NCBI GenBank assembly: GCA_030141585.1
Contig: JAQIFP010000008.1
Location: 1 to 64,000, forward strand
DNA from: Ophryocystis elektroscirrha
Lineage: Eukaryota > Apicomplexa > Conoidasida > Neogregarinorida > Ophryocystidae
Length of the DNA stretch: 64,000 nucleotides
Reading direction: 5' to 3'
Position numbers and translations under genes: made by a program. Shown here one piece after another: positions 52,639-64,000 of the stretch (position 1 is the first letter of the stretch; each line of letters opens with the position of its first letter). A model generated the notes under the pieces. That model was not told where the DNA came from and did no database searches. It saw nothing but the letters and a program-made list of their open reading frames with translations.

Positions 52639-55600
52639 GCTATTTGCAAATTACATATTTATAAGAGATTATAGGACTTACTTTGTAATACTGATAAGTT
52701 ACAAGTGGGAGCATTGTAAAAATTAATATGTAAATCATTGACAGATGAAGAGTAATACTATTTTCTGTAAAAGCCAAAGATGTGCTGAGTGTATTGTATA
52801 AGTCGCTTTGGCCGGAGTATAAAGACCAAGTTACAAAAAATATAATGATACACATAGCGAATGCTGCCAATAAGAACCAGTACCACGAATATATGAAAGG
52901 AATCAAAGAAATATTAGAAATCTATAAAGTAGAATTTTGTTTTATTTCAAAACGTTTTTTATGAATAATAACTTAAAATTTAACATTCTAAATTCAACTA
53001 ATTATTTGAGATTAATTTGCTATAAGTTAACTATCAAACAAAACAATTTTGTATGCTGGTTTGATTATATTAACTTACTATAACGACAATGTAAAAGTTA
53101 ACTTGACCAAATGTATGGATATCTATGGAAGATGAGCCAGTAAAGATAAGAGATGAAACACCCGTTACATATCCCATTACAAATACACAAACAACAGCGG
53201 TTAAGAACCCGTAGAAAAAACATAAAATAAATTTAAGGTTTCCAAAGTAGTAATTTTCGCTACGTCCGAACTCATTTGGTTTATCACTTATTTTAGTACT
53301 TAAGGCCACAGGATATAAAGACGGACAGTTGATTAGTATATACGTAGGAAGCATTCTATCAAATATTGAGTAAAACACAGGAGGCAAAGAGTTATAGAAT
53401 GAGTTGTATATTTGTTTTAACCACGGATGATAAAATTCGGGAGCAGAAAATGACTAAAACAATATTAAAAAATTTAATTGAAATATTACGGAATAGAAAC
53501 CAAATAGCCAATCTAATGCTGCTATCAAAACATTTTTGAAAATAGTGTGATATATGTGAATACTATTTCGTCTAAGATTTTCGTGACCATGGTGGAACAA
53601 TAAATTTTTTAGCAAACTAAATTCACCAATAGCAAAATCTGCAGCCCTAACTGCCTGTGTTCCTTCTTTTCCACATATGCCGACACCTACGTCAGCTGCG
53701 ATAATCATCCCACAATCGTTCGCTCCGTCGCCGATTGCAAGAATAACTGATTTCTTTTGGTTTTTGCGGTATTCATTAACTATTTCAGCTTTTTGCTTTG
53801 GTGATACACGGCAAGCAATTATCTATTCAATGAATAAGATTAATTTTCAATTAATTTACAGTTGAAGAAAGATTTGCAAGTCCCAAAAAATACTTTTTGA
53901 TTTCCTCATTTTCAAATATGACTGCTAAAGCATCTCCGGTTATAGTTATGGCAATATGAGTGTAACGTTGAACACTAGGATATTTACTGATACGTGGTGA
54001 AGTCTCTAAAATTAATATTTAAATAATATTAATCACGAATATATATATATATATATATATACTTTTAAGGAAATATTACTTTTTAAATTTATAGGGTTTG
54101 TCGCATCAATACTATTTTGGGTTTTTTCTTTTTCATGTGTAGTTAAATAAACTTGTATTAGAGAATTTGCTTGAGATATTGTTAGAGGTTCAGCGTGTTT
54201 TCTAACGAATCTATTATTTTACAATAAATCTTACTGTAAAGGCTCGGATATGACCGGTTTAAGTTTGAAGTACTTAAATATGATGAGTCGAAATGTAGAC
54301 CAGCTTAATGTGACTTTTTGTTTATTACTAGATTCACTGGTCTGTTTGCTCTTATTCTTCAGTTTTTCAAAAGGATAGCAACAATATTTAGGGGTTTTTT
54401 TAGAAGTCTTTTTGACGGGTTCTTTTTTCTTTTTTAATTGTAGCAAAAGTAATTCATTAATTGCATCATTTGCAAGCTGTCCTGCTACAATGAAAGTCAT
54501 GAATTTATGTAAACGTGCTCTAATGTCAGCTTCAGTAGTTTCTTGTATAATTGTATTGTATGTAGAACTTGTCAAAACATTACAACTGTGGCTAATGGAT
54601 AAGGCTGTTTCTAATTTATCTCCAGTTAGGATCCATAATTTAATATTAGCCATGCGTAACTCTTGTATTGTTTCCGGTACTTTCGGCTGCAATCTAACAT
54701 ACATATGACAGGTATTACATATATATTATTTTATTGATACATTTCTGAATTGCATATATTATATACCAAAAGGTTATACATTAACGTAATCTAAACATAA
54801 TACAATAATTTATGGATAAAAAGAAAGATTATATTTAATATATACATATATATTAAATTTATATTAATTTACGTTTATATAATAAGCTATTATTGTTTAT
54901 AATTTACTTGTCTTCAATTCCCGTACATCCAACTATAGTTAAATTTTTCTCAAACTCATTATAGGCATTTATTGTATCATTTTCATCATAAGATAAGCGA
55001 GTTCGTAGTACTTTTTCTCTGAATACAGAGAATTCATTTTCTGTTATATTTCGGTAACCAAATACTAGAGTTCGAAGTCCTTGACGTGAAATCTCAGATA
55101 CTTGATTCTAATGCTGAAATAAATGAAATGAAGATATTACTTCAATATCACTAGAGGCATAATTATTTTTTTGATCACTAAGCATTGATGAGTCAGCACC
55201 TTTTGTGAATATTTTTAGAGAATTGTAGCCATCTCTAACGACAACTGACATTTTTTTCCTTGTACTATCAAATTCTAAAACTTCTAATATTTCATAAGAC
55301 AGACAAGGAACATAACCGGATTTTATCAATGAAGGATTTTCTTGTATTGCTTTGTAATAAGATAACCAATCAAAATTAGCATCATATGAAGGGAAATTAT
55401 CAAGAAATGGTTTTTTTTTGGTTATAGTTCCTAATTTTTGGTTTGCCAGTTGTAACTGATTATCATCTAAGAGAAGATTTTGAATTTTGGAGTTTGTAAG
55501 TGCAATTTTTATTGAATTAAGTGTGGGTCTTTCGACAAATTCAAGTCCTATATGTCTCACTCCATTTACTAATGCCAATTCATCAGGAGATGAAGCATCA

Positions 55601-56739
55601 TATGTTGTTTCATATGCAGGATCTGAATACCATAGACTAACGGAATCGGGATTTAATTGGGGTTCATTTTTAGGAACGTTTGTTGTTGATGTGGTTTGCA
55701 ACTGTATATCGTTTCCAGACACATCACAAGAAACAGTTGAATTTTCTCTATAAGGAATGGATGTTATAACTGTATTATGGTATCTGTTAATTAATTTATC
55801 TTCACTCGACAAGCTTTTTGATTCGAGTTGATTGACTAATTCTTGTGAGGTTAAAGATCCTTTGCAGAAAGATTGCATATCTGAAGGTGCATGATACAAA
55901 GGAGTTTTGGTGCCATTGGTTAAAATAGAATTCGAAAACTTATTGGAGATACTTGAATCTTCGTGATAATAGCCATTTTTTATGGTTGCATGAGAACTTT
56001 TGAAAGTGACTTGAGGCTCTTCACTATTAGCAATGTTAACATGTTTAATGGAGGAGTATTTTGGTTTGAGAACTTTAGAATCATTATTAACACTAGTTTT
56101 GTCTAACTCCGGATTTAAATTACAATAACAATCAGAAGATTCATCATTTATTTTTGATTGTTTTATTTTGGACTTAGGTATGGCAGAATGACATATTGCT
56201 AATATTAGAAAAAAGTATTTTGCATAATCCATAATTTCCTTATCTTTGCCATTGAGCTGTAATAGAAAATCCCATGCATCGAAATCTACAAATTGGTTGG
56301 GACATCTTCTGTATGCAATTAACTTTGCGTTTTCTGGTTCATCAACTGTTTTATTGTCTTTTGAAGATTTGGCTTCTGTTTCCTTACTTTGGGTTTTCGG
56401 AGCTGTTTTGGTGCTTTTATAATAATAAAAACCCGTTATTCCTAAAGACCTACCATTCAAATTTAAAAATTGCTAATAGTAATTACTTGAATTTCATCAA
56501 ATTTAACGTTAATGTCCCTGTTTTATCGCTAAATATATGCGTTACGTTTCCAAGTTCTTCAACTAAATTTACCGTTTGTACTGATGCTTTTTTTTTAGCA
56601 AGCTGGCTATTCATTTGATCGTCATGTTGTAAAAAGTAAGCTTGACTCCACTTAACTAGTTCAAGCTGTACCAACAGTGTTATTGGTATGAAATAACTTA
56701 ATAAAAGACAGTACCTTCCGAAACACTGACATGAAAGAA

Positions 56740-56771
<32 letters not shown>

Positions 56772-58949
56772 TAGTATAAGTAAAACTAATAAGTATCAAA
56801 TTTACCGTTCCCAAATTGTAAAAAAATGTACTCCATTTTCTTGTTACTTCTTGATCAATTACATTATTAAACAAGGATACGTATTTATTATGATGTTCTG
56901 ATTCAAATGAAGACAAGGAATACACAATAGCAGCGATCAAACATAAGACAAACTAAAATTTATTATCAATAAGTTTATTAAATTTCTATATTTTATGTTT
57001 CCATTAAAGTTTATCAAATAATCAATAAAAATGAAACTGTTCATATAATATAAAATCTAATATATTTAAATACTCATCAAATATATCACGTACTTTGTCA
57101 ATATATACTTGACATATACATTTTTACAATTATAAGCCCAAAACTTGAAAGTAGTTTTTTATAAAGAATTATAGTATTAACAGTAAATTAAGGATATATT
57201 GAATTATTACTTGACAGCAAGCCAAAAATATGGCGTTATTGTTATAAGTTTCTTGAAGTTTTGAGAATTTTAAATCGCGAGGACGTGAATTACGAGAAAT
57301 TTTAGTTCTATGCCCGGTATAAACAACTATTCCTATTATCCAATCCGTATTTTTCAAAGAAGTTCCTCTCCATAGAAAATTGTTTATGTTTAAGGAAAAC
57401 TTTACATATGGTATTCCTTCAAATGCATGGAACGTTGTTTTCGATGGCTGATTTACTTCTTTCCTTGTAAAAGAGACAATTTGGCTTAATTCAGATTTGG
57501 ATTGATAATCAGACTGGTTTCCATCGTTACTTGGTGATACATTTTGTTCCGCAATATTTTCATGATGTTCATTTTGAGCATCTTTGAAATTTTTTCCATA
57601 AACATTCAAAAATCCTTTAAATGTGTATATTAACGCATCAGGGGGAGAACATGTCAATTGAACTGAAACATACTGGTGATAATTTAATTATAATTTTACA
57701 TACTTTTAGCTTTTACTAAAGATTCAGTTTCACTAAATAGTTCCTGTAACTCGTTGAAACAAGATTTATCCTTCAAATTTGTTTCCCCATCTGATTTATA
57801 TAGTTTGTAAAAGAAAGTTTTAGCTTTATCTTAAAAATAACATAGAAAATTAATTGTTAAGAAAAGAGTTTATTTTCAGTCGAAGCAAGTTTCTATATAT
57901 ATATATATATATATATATGTGCTTAAATTAGAGTATTATAGCTTTGACTAAAAATTAATGTAGTGAACTATTTTGATAATTACCTAATTGTACAGTTTCA
58001 ACATAAGATATGCCGTAAAAATCAGATGTATTTAATAGTATAAGGTCTGCAGGAAACATTTGATTTGAAAGAACTTTAACAATATCGCCAGGACGTAGTA
58101 AATGCCATTTCATAGAGTGAAATTTGCCGTCTCCTTTAAGTACAAAACACTCTCTTAGAAAAAAACATGCATTTGCACATGTAAACTTCATCATATTCAT
58201 TATATTAATCATATCTATAACATGTATATGTGCTTGTCCAAATTTACATTTATAACTATATACACATTTACACATGTATGGAAATAATGTATTTAAACAC
58301 ATGTGTAAATATTGATATGTAAGCATTATATATATCAGAACAAAGCCGCATATATTTATATATATTAGATATACGAAAGTCAAACGATTCAGTATATAAT
58401 AATTATTTTATATACTGAGTCGTTTGTAACAAAACAGCTATATATGCTAAATTTCATTGACCTTTTATATATATTATAGCAAAATATTTAAAATACCTGT
58501 CATTCTCTTCTCTATCGGAGAGGTGTCTGTTGAAATCTTCATAGCCATCCTTAATCATAGTTATTATGAACACAAATGATAAAGGAAATATGAACGTTGG
58601 AATTCCCCCACTATCAGCTGAAGTAAATATACATGTTTATCTGAAACTTACAAATAGCAGGCAATAATTGAAAAAAAGCCATCAAAATAAAATACATATT
58701 TGACGATATCAATGCTTGTTGAAACAAGTTCAAAGGCAAAAAATTCCACCATGTATATCTCCCTGTTTTCACACGGTTTTCCCACTGACGAACATGATGT
58801 GTCTCATTAGCAATCGTAGAAGGTATACGATTTACAATATTTTCATCGAATGCAGTTATTATTATGTCATTGGAGCCACTATTAATTGAAGCATTTGGTT
58901 TGCTAAAGTAATTTTTACACAATGACCAAAAGTTTTTTAGTATATTCAT
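52205..58949 (-). CDS. P4-type ATPase (phospholipid flippase)
   Basis: Many exons on the minus strand, from MNILKNFWSLCKNYF at 58949 to a basic tail ending LFVGNVLTH. Diagnostic segments in order: WWNFLPLNLFQQ (N-terminal membrane approach), LLRPGDIVKVL and ADLILLNTS (actuator), QLDGETNLK formed by splicing across about 57800-57985, SDKTGTLT (phosphorylated Asp), FTKGADSSML (nucleotide site), KLWILTGDKLETA and IGDGANDCGMIIAADVGVG (P domain). Late membrane helices follow. The glutamine in QLDGET and the absence of the cation-site signature mark P4 ATPases, which flip phospholipids to the cytosolic leaflet with a CDC50 partner. The nucleotide domain carries a ~250-residue Ser/Asn-rich insertion (about 55500-56300). 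GANDCGMI differs from the common GANDVSMI. All key residues are present. Confidence 0.92.
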
Positions 58950-59264
58950 TCATTCCAATTAATAATTTTAATTGACGAAAAATATAATTGTTAAATTATT
59001 GCTGCTTTCCTGATAAAGTGTCAATCATTTTTGACGAAGAATAATCAATTAAAATTTCAAACATGCTATCAATGGTTGTAATGCATTCATTTTTCCTTGA
59101 ATAATTTGAAAATTGATATCAAAAAATAATTTTATTCTCATTTTAGCTTTAGTTCTTCGCTAGACCTAAATATGTTCAAATAGTTGTTGTTTTTGCAAAA
59201 TTTTCCATAAAATCGTTTGCATGAAAACCCGATTTACATTTAATTTTAGATGTAAGTTAATATA
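58950..59264. other. Intergenic, no gene seen
   Basis: 315 bp between the dehydrogenase stop and the P4-ATPase start, both minus strand. AT-rich; no element was recognised. Confidence 0.65.
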
Positions 59265-61184
59265 CTAATAATGAACTTTTTCTTTGGCTAAACATAATTC
59301 TGCACATAATAAGGCATTGCCCGCTAATCCTAAAATTGAATTGTGCCCAGTGATTGTCAAGCGAATATCATTAATTAGACATTTTCGTATTCTGCCTACA
59401 GTAATTGTCATTGACTTTCCAGCGTTAATATCAAAGCGGGGCTGTGGGCGATCTACCTTTTTTGTCACATTGATTGCAGTTTTGGGGCAGCTTCACAACA
59501 CTTTATATATACACTTTAGAATACCTATGCAACTTTGTCACTAAATCAGGTGGTTTAAACATTTGTAGTGTATGCTCCACTATCTCTGGTTTCACTGGAT
59601 TCTCAAATTTTATGGATACCTGATATAAATTTGTAAATAATAATTGCATATTGATTATATTATAATATAAATAAATATTTATATTTTTATAATTATATAT
59701 TTGCTATAATTATAAATTAAAATATTTAATTTATTACGGAAAGTGTATGACCCTCAAGTATTGGAACTCTGTGGGCCATTGCAGAAATTATGTAACCACG
59801 AGGTTTTATCTTATCGTTATCAATGGATCCTAATATTTTTTGAGTTTCTGTTTCAAGCTTTTCTTCTTCCCCTTAAATATCATTTTTTTCATAGGTAATA
59901 TTTAATACCTTCAATGTAAGGTATAACATTGTCATGAATTTGCATAGAGTGTAACCCGGTTAATCCAGAGCCTGATGTGAAGTATAACTATTTTTATAAC
60001 AATAATTTATATACAGTGATACATTTTTAACTTAATTATAATATCTTCTTATACGAGTGAAATAATAATAATAATAATATTTTACAGCTTAGAATTAAAA
60101 ATCAATTGTAAGGACAAATAAATGTTTAACTATATATTAATATTAAACTTTACTTTTTATGGTATTTTTTCGGATACTTTTGTATATAATATATTTTTAT
60201 ATAATGTAAATATTATGCAAATAATTTATACCAGCAATAGCTTGCAAAGTGGTTACTAAAACGTTTTTGATAATTAAGCCATTTTTTTCAAGAGCCTATG
60301 TGGTTAGTTGAGCTTTTTAAAACTTTACCCCCAACACCACAGCCAGCCCCGTACAAGAACAATTGCAAATTGTAATAATGCGTCCTACATACAAAATCAT
60401 TTGCACAAAACCCTGCCTCCGTTTTTGTATTTATTTGCGGTTTTTATTACATCAAGGTGATCTGGGTTTATCTAAAATTTGTTTAGAAATAAATGTACTA
60501 TACATATGGCATCAACATAGGAATAGAAGGATCTTTACGGTAGGCGCTTGACAAACTGATCACCATGACGCCCATGTTTGCAAGTTTAGGCTCTATTATT
60601 TCTGCAGCATCTGTATCCAATATGCTGAATACAATACGCCTGAAAATAAAATTCTTTGGGAACAATCTTAAAATAATCATTTCATTGGATTTTAATGCAA
60701 TCAAATTACACATAAAATTGACTTTCAGAATAATAATAATAATAATAATAATATTAATAATTAATAATATTTAATTATATTTAATTATTTCAGTTGAACA
60801 TATTTCTTATTTATTTTATTTTATAATCCCCTCGTATACAAACTAGAGAGAAAAAAGAAAAAAACTAATATTCAATTAATTACAGATGTTTAAATTTTTC
60901 GACTTCGCATCTTTGTAAAATCAATTCACTAAATTTGTCGTCTAAAGGATCTTTTAAAGACCATTTTACGGCCTATTGTATAAATTTGTAAAAAAATAGC
61001 GGTACATCTTTATATTTTTGACCATAAGAAGCATCGTTAGTACCGAGTACTTCAACAACGAATTCAGGGTGATTTTTTAGTAAATGTAAAAATTGCTGAC
61101 CAGTTAAGCTTAGTGCTAAAATTCTTTTTCAACTGATCCAAAATGTGTACCGTTAAGAATTCCAACGCTTTGTTTTGAGTTCAT
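59265..61184 (-). CDS. ASD: Aspartate-semialdehyde dehydrogenase
   Basis: About eight exons on the minus strand, start at 61184 (MNSKQSVGILN). Segments in order: SLTGQQFLHLLKNHPEF, AVKWSLKDPLDDKF, RIVFSILDTDAAEIIEPKLA, INPDHLDVIKTANKY, then GGRIITICNCSCTGLA holding the catalytic Cys. Later come LVTTLQAIAGSGLTGLHS, NVIPYIEGEEEKL, ISAMAHRVPILEGHT (catalytic His), KKVDRPQPRFD and GRIRKCLINDIRLTITGHNS. The enzyme reduces aspartyl phosphate to the semialdehyde, the branch point for lysine, threonine and methionine. It is rare in apicomplexans. The N-terminal NADP loop, normally GATGxVGQ, reads NALSLTGQ. One intron (about 60400) appears to use a GC donor. The start codon overlaps the RWDD1-like stop by one base. 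Confidence 0.88.
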
Positions 61185-62745
61185 TACAGTTCCAAGTCAC
61201 TTATGTCTGCCTCTCCTTCAAACAGTTTTTGGTCTAACCAAATGACTGAACCTTGCATGAATTACACATCAAAATATAATTTTATAGATTTTGCTATTAT
61301 GATTACACATTTTCTGCTTAGGTGTAAATTGCACTTACCATCTTGAAAAGGTGAAGCTTTTTTTCTATTTATTAAATTCTTATCTGAAAAAAAAAACCTT
61401 TATATGCTATATTTTGATGAAAACCATATATATACAGCGAAATTGAATATCAATTGTTATTTTCGTAATTATTAACACGTTAATATTTTTACTAATAATA
61501 CTTCGGCATTAATACATGTAAGCAAATATATAAGAACTTATATAACAATAACAAAAAAAAAAAAAAGTTAATTTGTGAATATTTATTAGTATAGTTACTT
61601 ATATACATGAATACTTATGAATACATCAAACTTTTGTATATTAAATCATTTCATTTCTGATATTTGTATTAATAAAAAAATTATTGTTTTAGGGGAGGCA
61701 TGCATTTCATCAATGTAATGAAATTAGTGATTGTGTATTTTTATAACGTTAAGATAAATTAATTTAATTTTTTTTTTTAATAATAATAATAATTAAAAAT
61801 ATGTATTTAATATTATCAAACCTTTTTTTGTTATAAGTTTCTGTGCAGAAAGATTTAGAAAAAATTGTCTCCCGGTAACTCGATCTTGAACGTTTTCTGC
61901 CTGCCATATTCCTTTTTGAATCATTTGTTGCTCAAATTCTTGGCTCCACTCAAGAAACTCTTGAGCAGTAACAAGGTTATCAGACTTGGGTAGATTTTTG
62001 AATTCTCTTTCTTCATATGTTAGCGTAGAAACTGATGAGTGACTAGAATTATCGTCAAATTCTGAGTTATCAGAATCTTCCATAGGCGGATTATCCATTA
62101 TGTAGGACTAACTTCATGAAATAGCAAGAATTATTTACTTGAATTTCTTCTATTAGATAAAATACCACTGGAGACTCTTTAAAAGCTTCCACTTTAGCCT
62201 TTAATAAATCGTTCAGATCGCTTATTTGACTATGCGAGTATCCTTTTGCTAGATTATAAAAATTATCAAAATAAATATATTGAAGATGATATATTTAAAA
62301 TATTAGTGTAATCAGAATATAATTATATATTAAGCAAAATCTAGTAGTAATTAAATAAATGAATATTTATTATGTAAAATATTTAACCATAATTTTATAA
62401 TAAAATATTATTTTTTTTTAAATATAAGAAAACTCCAATAAAATAATTTTTGCAGCTTATTATTCATTTAATAATATGATTTATGCAAAATTAAAGTAAA
62501 TATGTCTATTCATATTAAATTAAGTATAACTTGGTTATAGTTTTGTGATGTTTTGTTTTACAAGCAGATATTTTGACGCACGGAGATTCTATTGGATAGT
62601 TTTTTGAGTAATTTATATATAGCGTGATATAACTTTGAATCTCTGAAAATTTGAGAGTAAATGTAAAAGCGTCAATTTCTTGAAAATTAGTGGAGTAAAT
62701 TGCTTTTAAAGCTTCCATTTCATCAATGTATTCACTATTTTGCAT
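61184..62745 (-). CDS. RWDD1: RWD-domain protein, RWDD1/Gir2 (DFRP2) type
   Basis: The start at 62745 gives MQNSEYIDEMEALKAIYSTN, an RWD-domain N-terminus (E.ALEAIY), followed by NYSKNYPIESPCVKISA. The exon at about 62130-62250 encodes HSQISDLNDLLKAKVEAFKE. After a 31-nt intron comes an acidic linker (MEDSDNSEFDDNSSHSS), then NLVTAQEFLEWSQEFEQQMI and VTGRQFFLN, equivalent to the family's FL.W...F and LSGKQLFE. The last exons give INRKKASPFQDG and SVIWLDQKLFEGEADISDLE, matching the VDESLFQ...DLEL ending of RWDD1. Family members bind the DRG2 GTPase and Gcn1 and touch translation control. The join from the first to the second exon is not resolved in phase, so one splice site is missing. TAA is at 61186-61184. 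Confidence 0.8.
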
Positions 62746-63451
62746 TTTTTTAAATTAAAAGGTTCGGTAAAAAAAAAACGATTTATCCGAATAAACATGC
62801 TATAAAACATATTTTTATAATATAGGGTATTTTATTTAAATTATTTATATAAGAAAAATGCATAAAAACTAATTTATTGATCTCCAGATTTTTACTTAAT
62901 CTCACATGTATTTTCGGCTGCATCTATGCAATTTATTACTAAATTTGAAAGGGCAAAAATGTTATATTTCAGACCATTTTAAATAGAAACAATATTAGAT
63001 TGAATTTTTATTGAATAATTTACTTTAATTAGTATTTTAATTTTAGATTAAATAATTATATAATTTAGATTTAAGAGCACATGTGAATCTATTGATTAGC
63101 AGTCCTGTAATTTAATTGAGTGGTGCACCCACAAAAAAGTTATACACAGAACTTCTATATTCTATAAATTATTTTTTACCGATAAATTAATCAGGAAAAA
63201 ACATAAAAAAACTTCAATTAATCATACAATATAGATCGCTAAAGTAAAATAATAACTAACATTCAATAGATTCAAATAAAAAAACAGATCGAAAATTTTG
63301 TATAAGTTTATTCTGAAAGAAATTTAAAAAATACTGTGAAAAAAACCAACAACTGTAAACCTGAACTAATTAATCGCATGCTAACCAATTTGAATTGAAA
63401 TATACGTAATTTCTTCATTGTGATATAATTTTTTGATTAAATTTTGAAATA
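62746..63451. other. Divergent intergenic region, no gene seen
   Basis: 706 bp between the RWDD1-like start (minus) and the MORN gene start (plus), the longest intergenic stretch in the window. AT-rich, without recognised RNA gene, repeat or reading frame. It should hold two promoters. Confidence 0.65.
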
Positions 63452-64000
63452 ATGGGTTGCGGTGTAAGTAAAACTCGGGCTGCACAATCAAGTTTAACAT
63501 CAACATTATCAGAATCCTCTGAAACCATAACGCAGGGAGGAGTATGTAAAATAAATATATAAATATTTTGTGTATTCATTAATAGAAGTAATTTATATGT
63601 TTATTTGATATGCATATTTTGATGAAACAAATAAATGAGATTTCATGATTATTCACGTGAATGAAATAAAAAATTATAAATATATCAAGAATATACATAT
63701 ATATCGAATTTATTTTTAGGCTGGACCCGCTAATGTACCAGTAGTTTTAGAAGCTCGCGGAGCATATGTGTTATCTGTGGGATTAGCGGAAGATGCTCTC
63801 AAAAACATCGATGATGATCCAGATGCTCCGATTGTTGAGCGCGGACCTATACAGTTAGAAAATGGTCTTATATACACTGGTCAAATGAAGGTTTGTTTTT
63901 ATGATAAGCTAATATTTTCCTCTAGGGACGTAAGAAACATGGTAAAGGTAGACAAGTTTGGCCCGACGGAGCTGAATTTATTGGTGAATGGAAGGATAAT
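63452..64000 (+). CDS. MORN-repeat protein with MGC N-terminus (partial)
   Basis: Exons 63452-63541, 63720-63890 and from 63926 to beyond the window; introns are 178 and 35 nt, frame-checked. The start MGCGVSKTRAAQSS has Gly2 and Cys3, a myristoylation and palmitoylation signal. A Ser/Thr-rich linker follows, then VVLEARGAYVLSVGLAED and GPIQLENGLIYTGQMKGRKK. The last visible part, HGKGRQVWPDGAEFIGEW, shows the MORN pattern (YxGxWxxGxxHGxG). MORN proteins shape membrane-cytoskeleton borders; in apicomplexans they sit at the basal complex and inner membrane complex. The lipid anchor fits attachment to such a membrane. The repeat number cannot be given because the gene continues past 64000. Confidence 0.85.

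Noticed and set aside
57800..57990. Apparent ~15-residue insertion between QLD and DGET of the P4-ATPase actuator motif
   Set aside because: Using the acceptor AAATCAG gives the canonical QLDGETNLK. The extra residues are intronic.

Overview
This window is the left end of a nuclear chromosome from an AT-rich protist, most likely an apicomplexan. It opens with a pure CCCTAAA telomeric array (1-126). The genes are eukaryotic and intron-rich, with very short introns, usually 30-39 nt and bounded by GT...TAG. Apicomplexan marks include a myristoylation-type calcium-dependent protein kinase with four EF-hands, an MGC-type MORN protein and a SET/MYND/ankyrin protein. The standard stop codons fit every model I could rebuild. 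The species cannot be named from sequence alone. A retained aspartate-semialdehyde dehydrogenase argues against a strongly reduced piroplasm or Cryptosporidium-like metabolism. No rRNA, tRNA, CRISPR, transposon or subtelomeric multigene family was recognised.

Layout. 0.4-6 kb, minus strand: a NAF1-like H/ACA RNP assembly factor about 290 bp from the telomere, a membrane/acidic-tail protein, and a long multi-exon coiled-coil protein. 6.3-13.7 kb, plus: a seven-exon 1,845-residue helical protein of unknown function. 13.9-24.4 kb, minus: three unrecognised proteins, the AP-1 gamma adaptin, and a FAM210/DUF1279-like membrane protein, followed by an assembly gap. 25-36.8 kb: a small minus-strand gene, then plus-strand RPB11, an endonuclease/exonuclease/phosphatase-fold sphingomyelinase-like protein, a CDPK, eIF4A and a secretory protein. 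36.8-43.1 kb, minus: RPB6, a two-TM protein and the SET/MYND/ankyrin protein. 43.6-52.2 kb, plus: a twelve-exon 2,249-residue VPS13/bridge-like protein. 52.2-62.7 kb, minus: a P4-ATPase, aspartate-semialdehyde dehydrogenase and an RWDD1-like protein. 63.4 kb to the end, plus: a MORN protein running off the window.

The genes are mostly housekeeping: RNA polymerase II subunits, translation initiation, ribosome/snoRNP assembly, vesicle coats and lipid handling. Three of them (sphingomyelinase-like protein, VPS13-like protein, P4-ATPase) act on membrane lipids. Packing is tight. The VPS13-like and P4-ATPase genes share bases in their stop codons, and the RWDD1-like stop codon overlaps the dehydrogenase start codon by one base. 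Exon models marked as frame-checked below were built by hand from splice sites and give coding lengths divisible by three; they have no transcript support.
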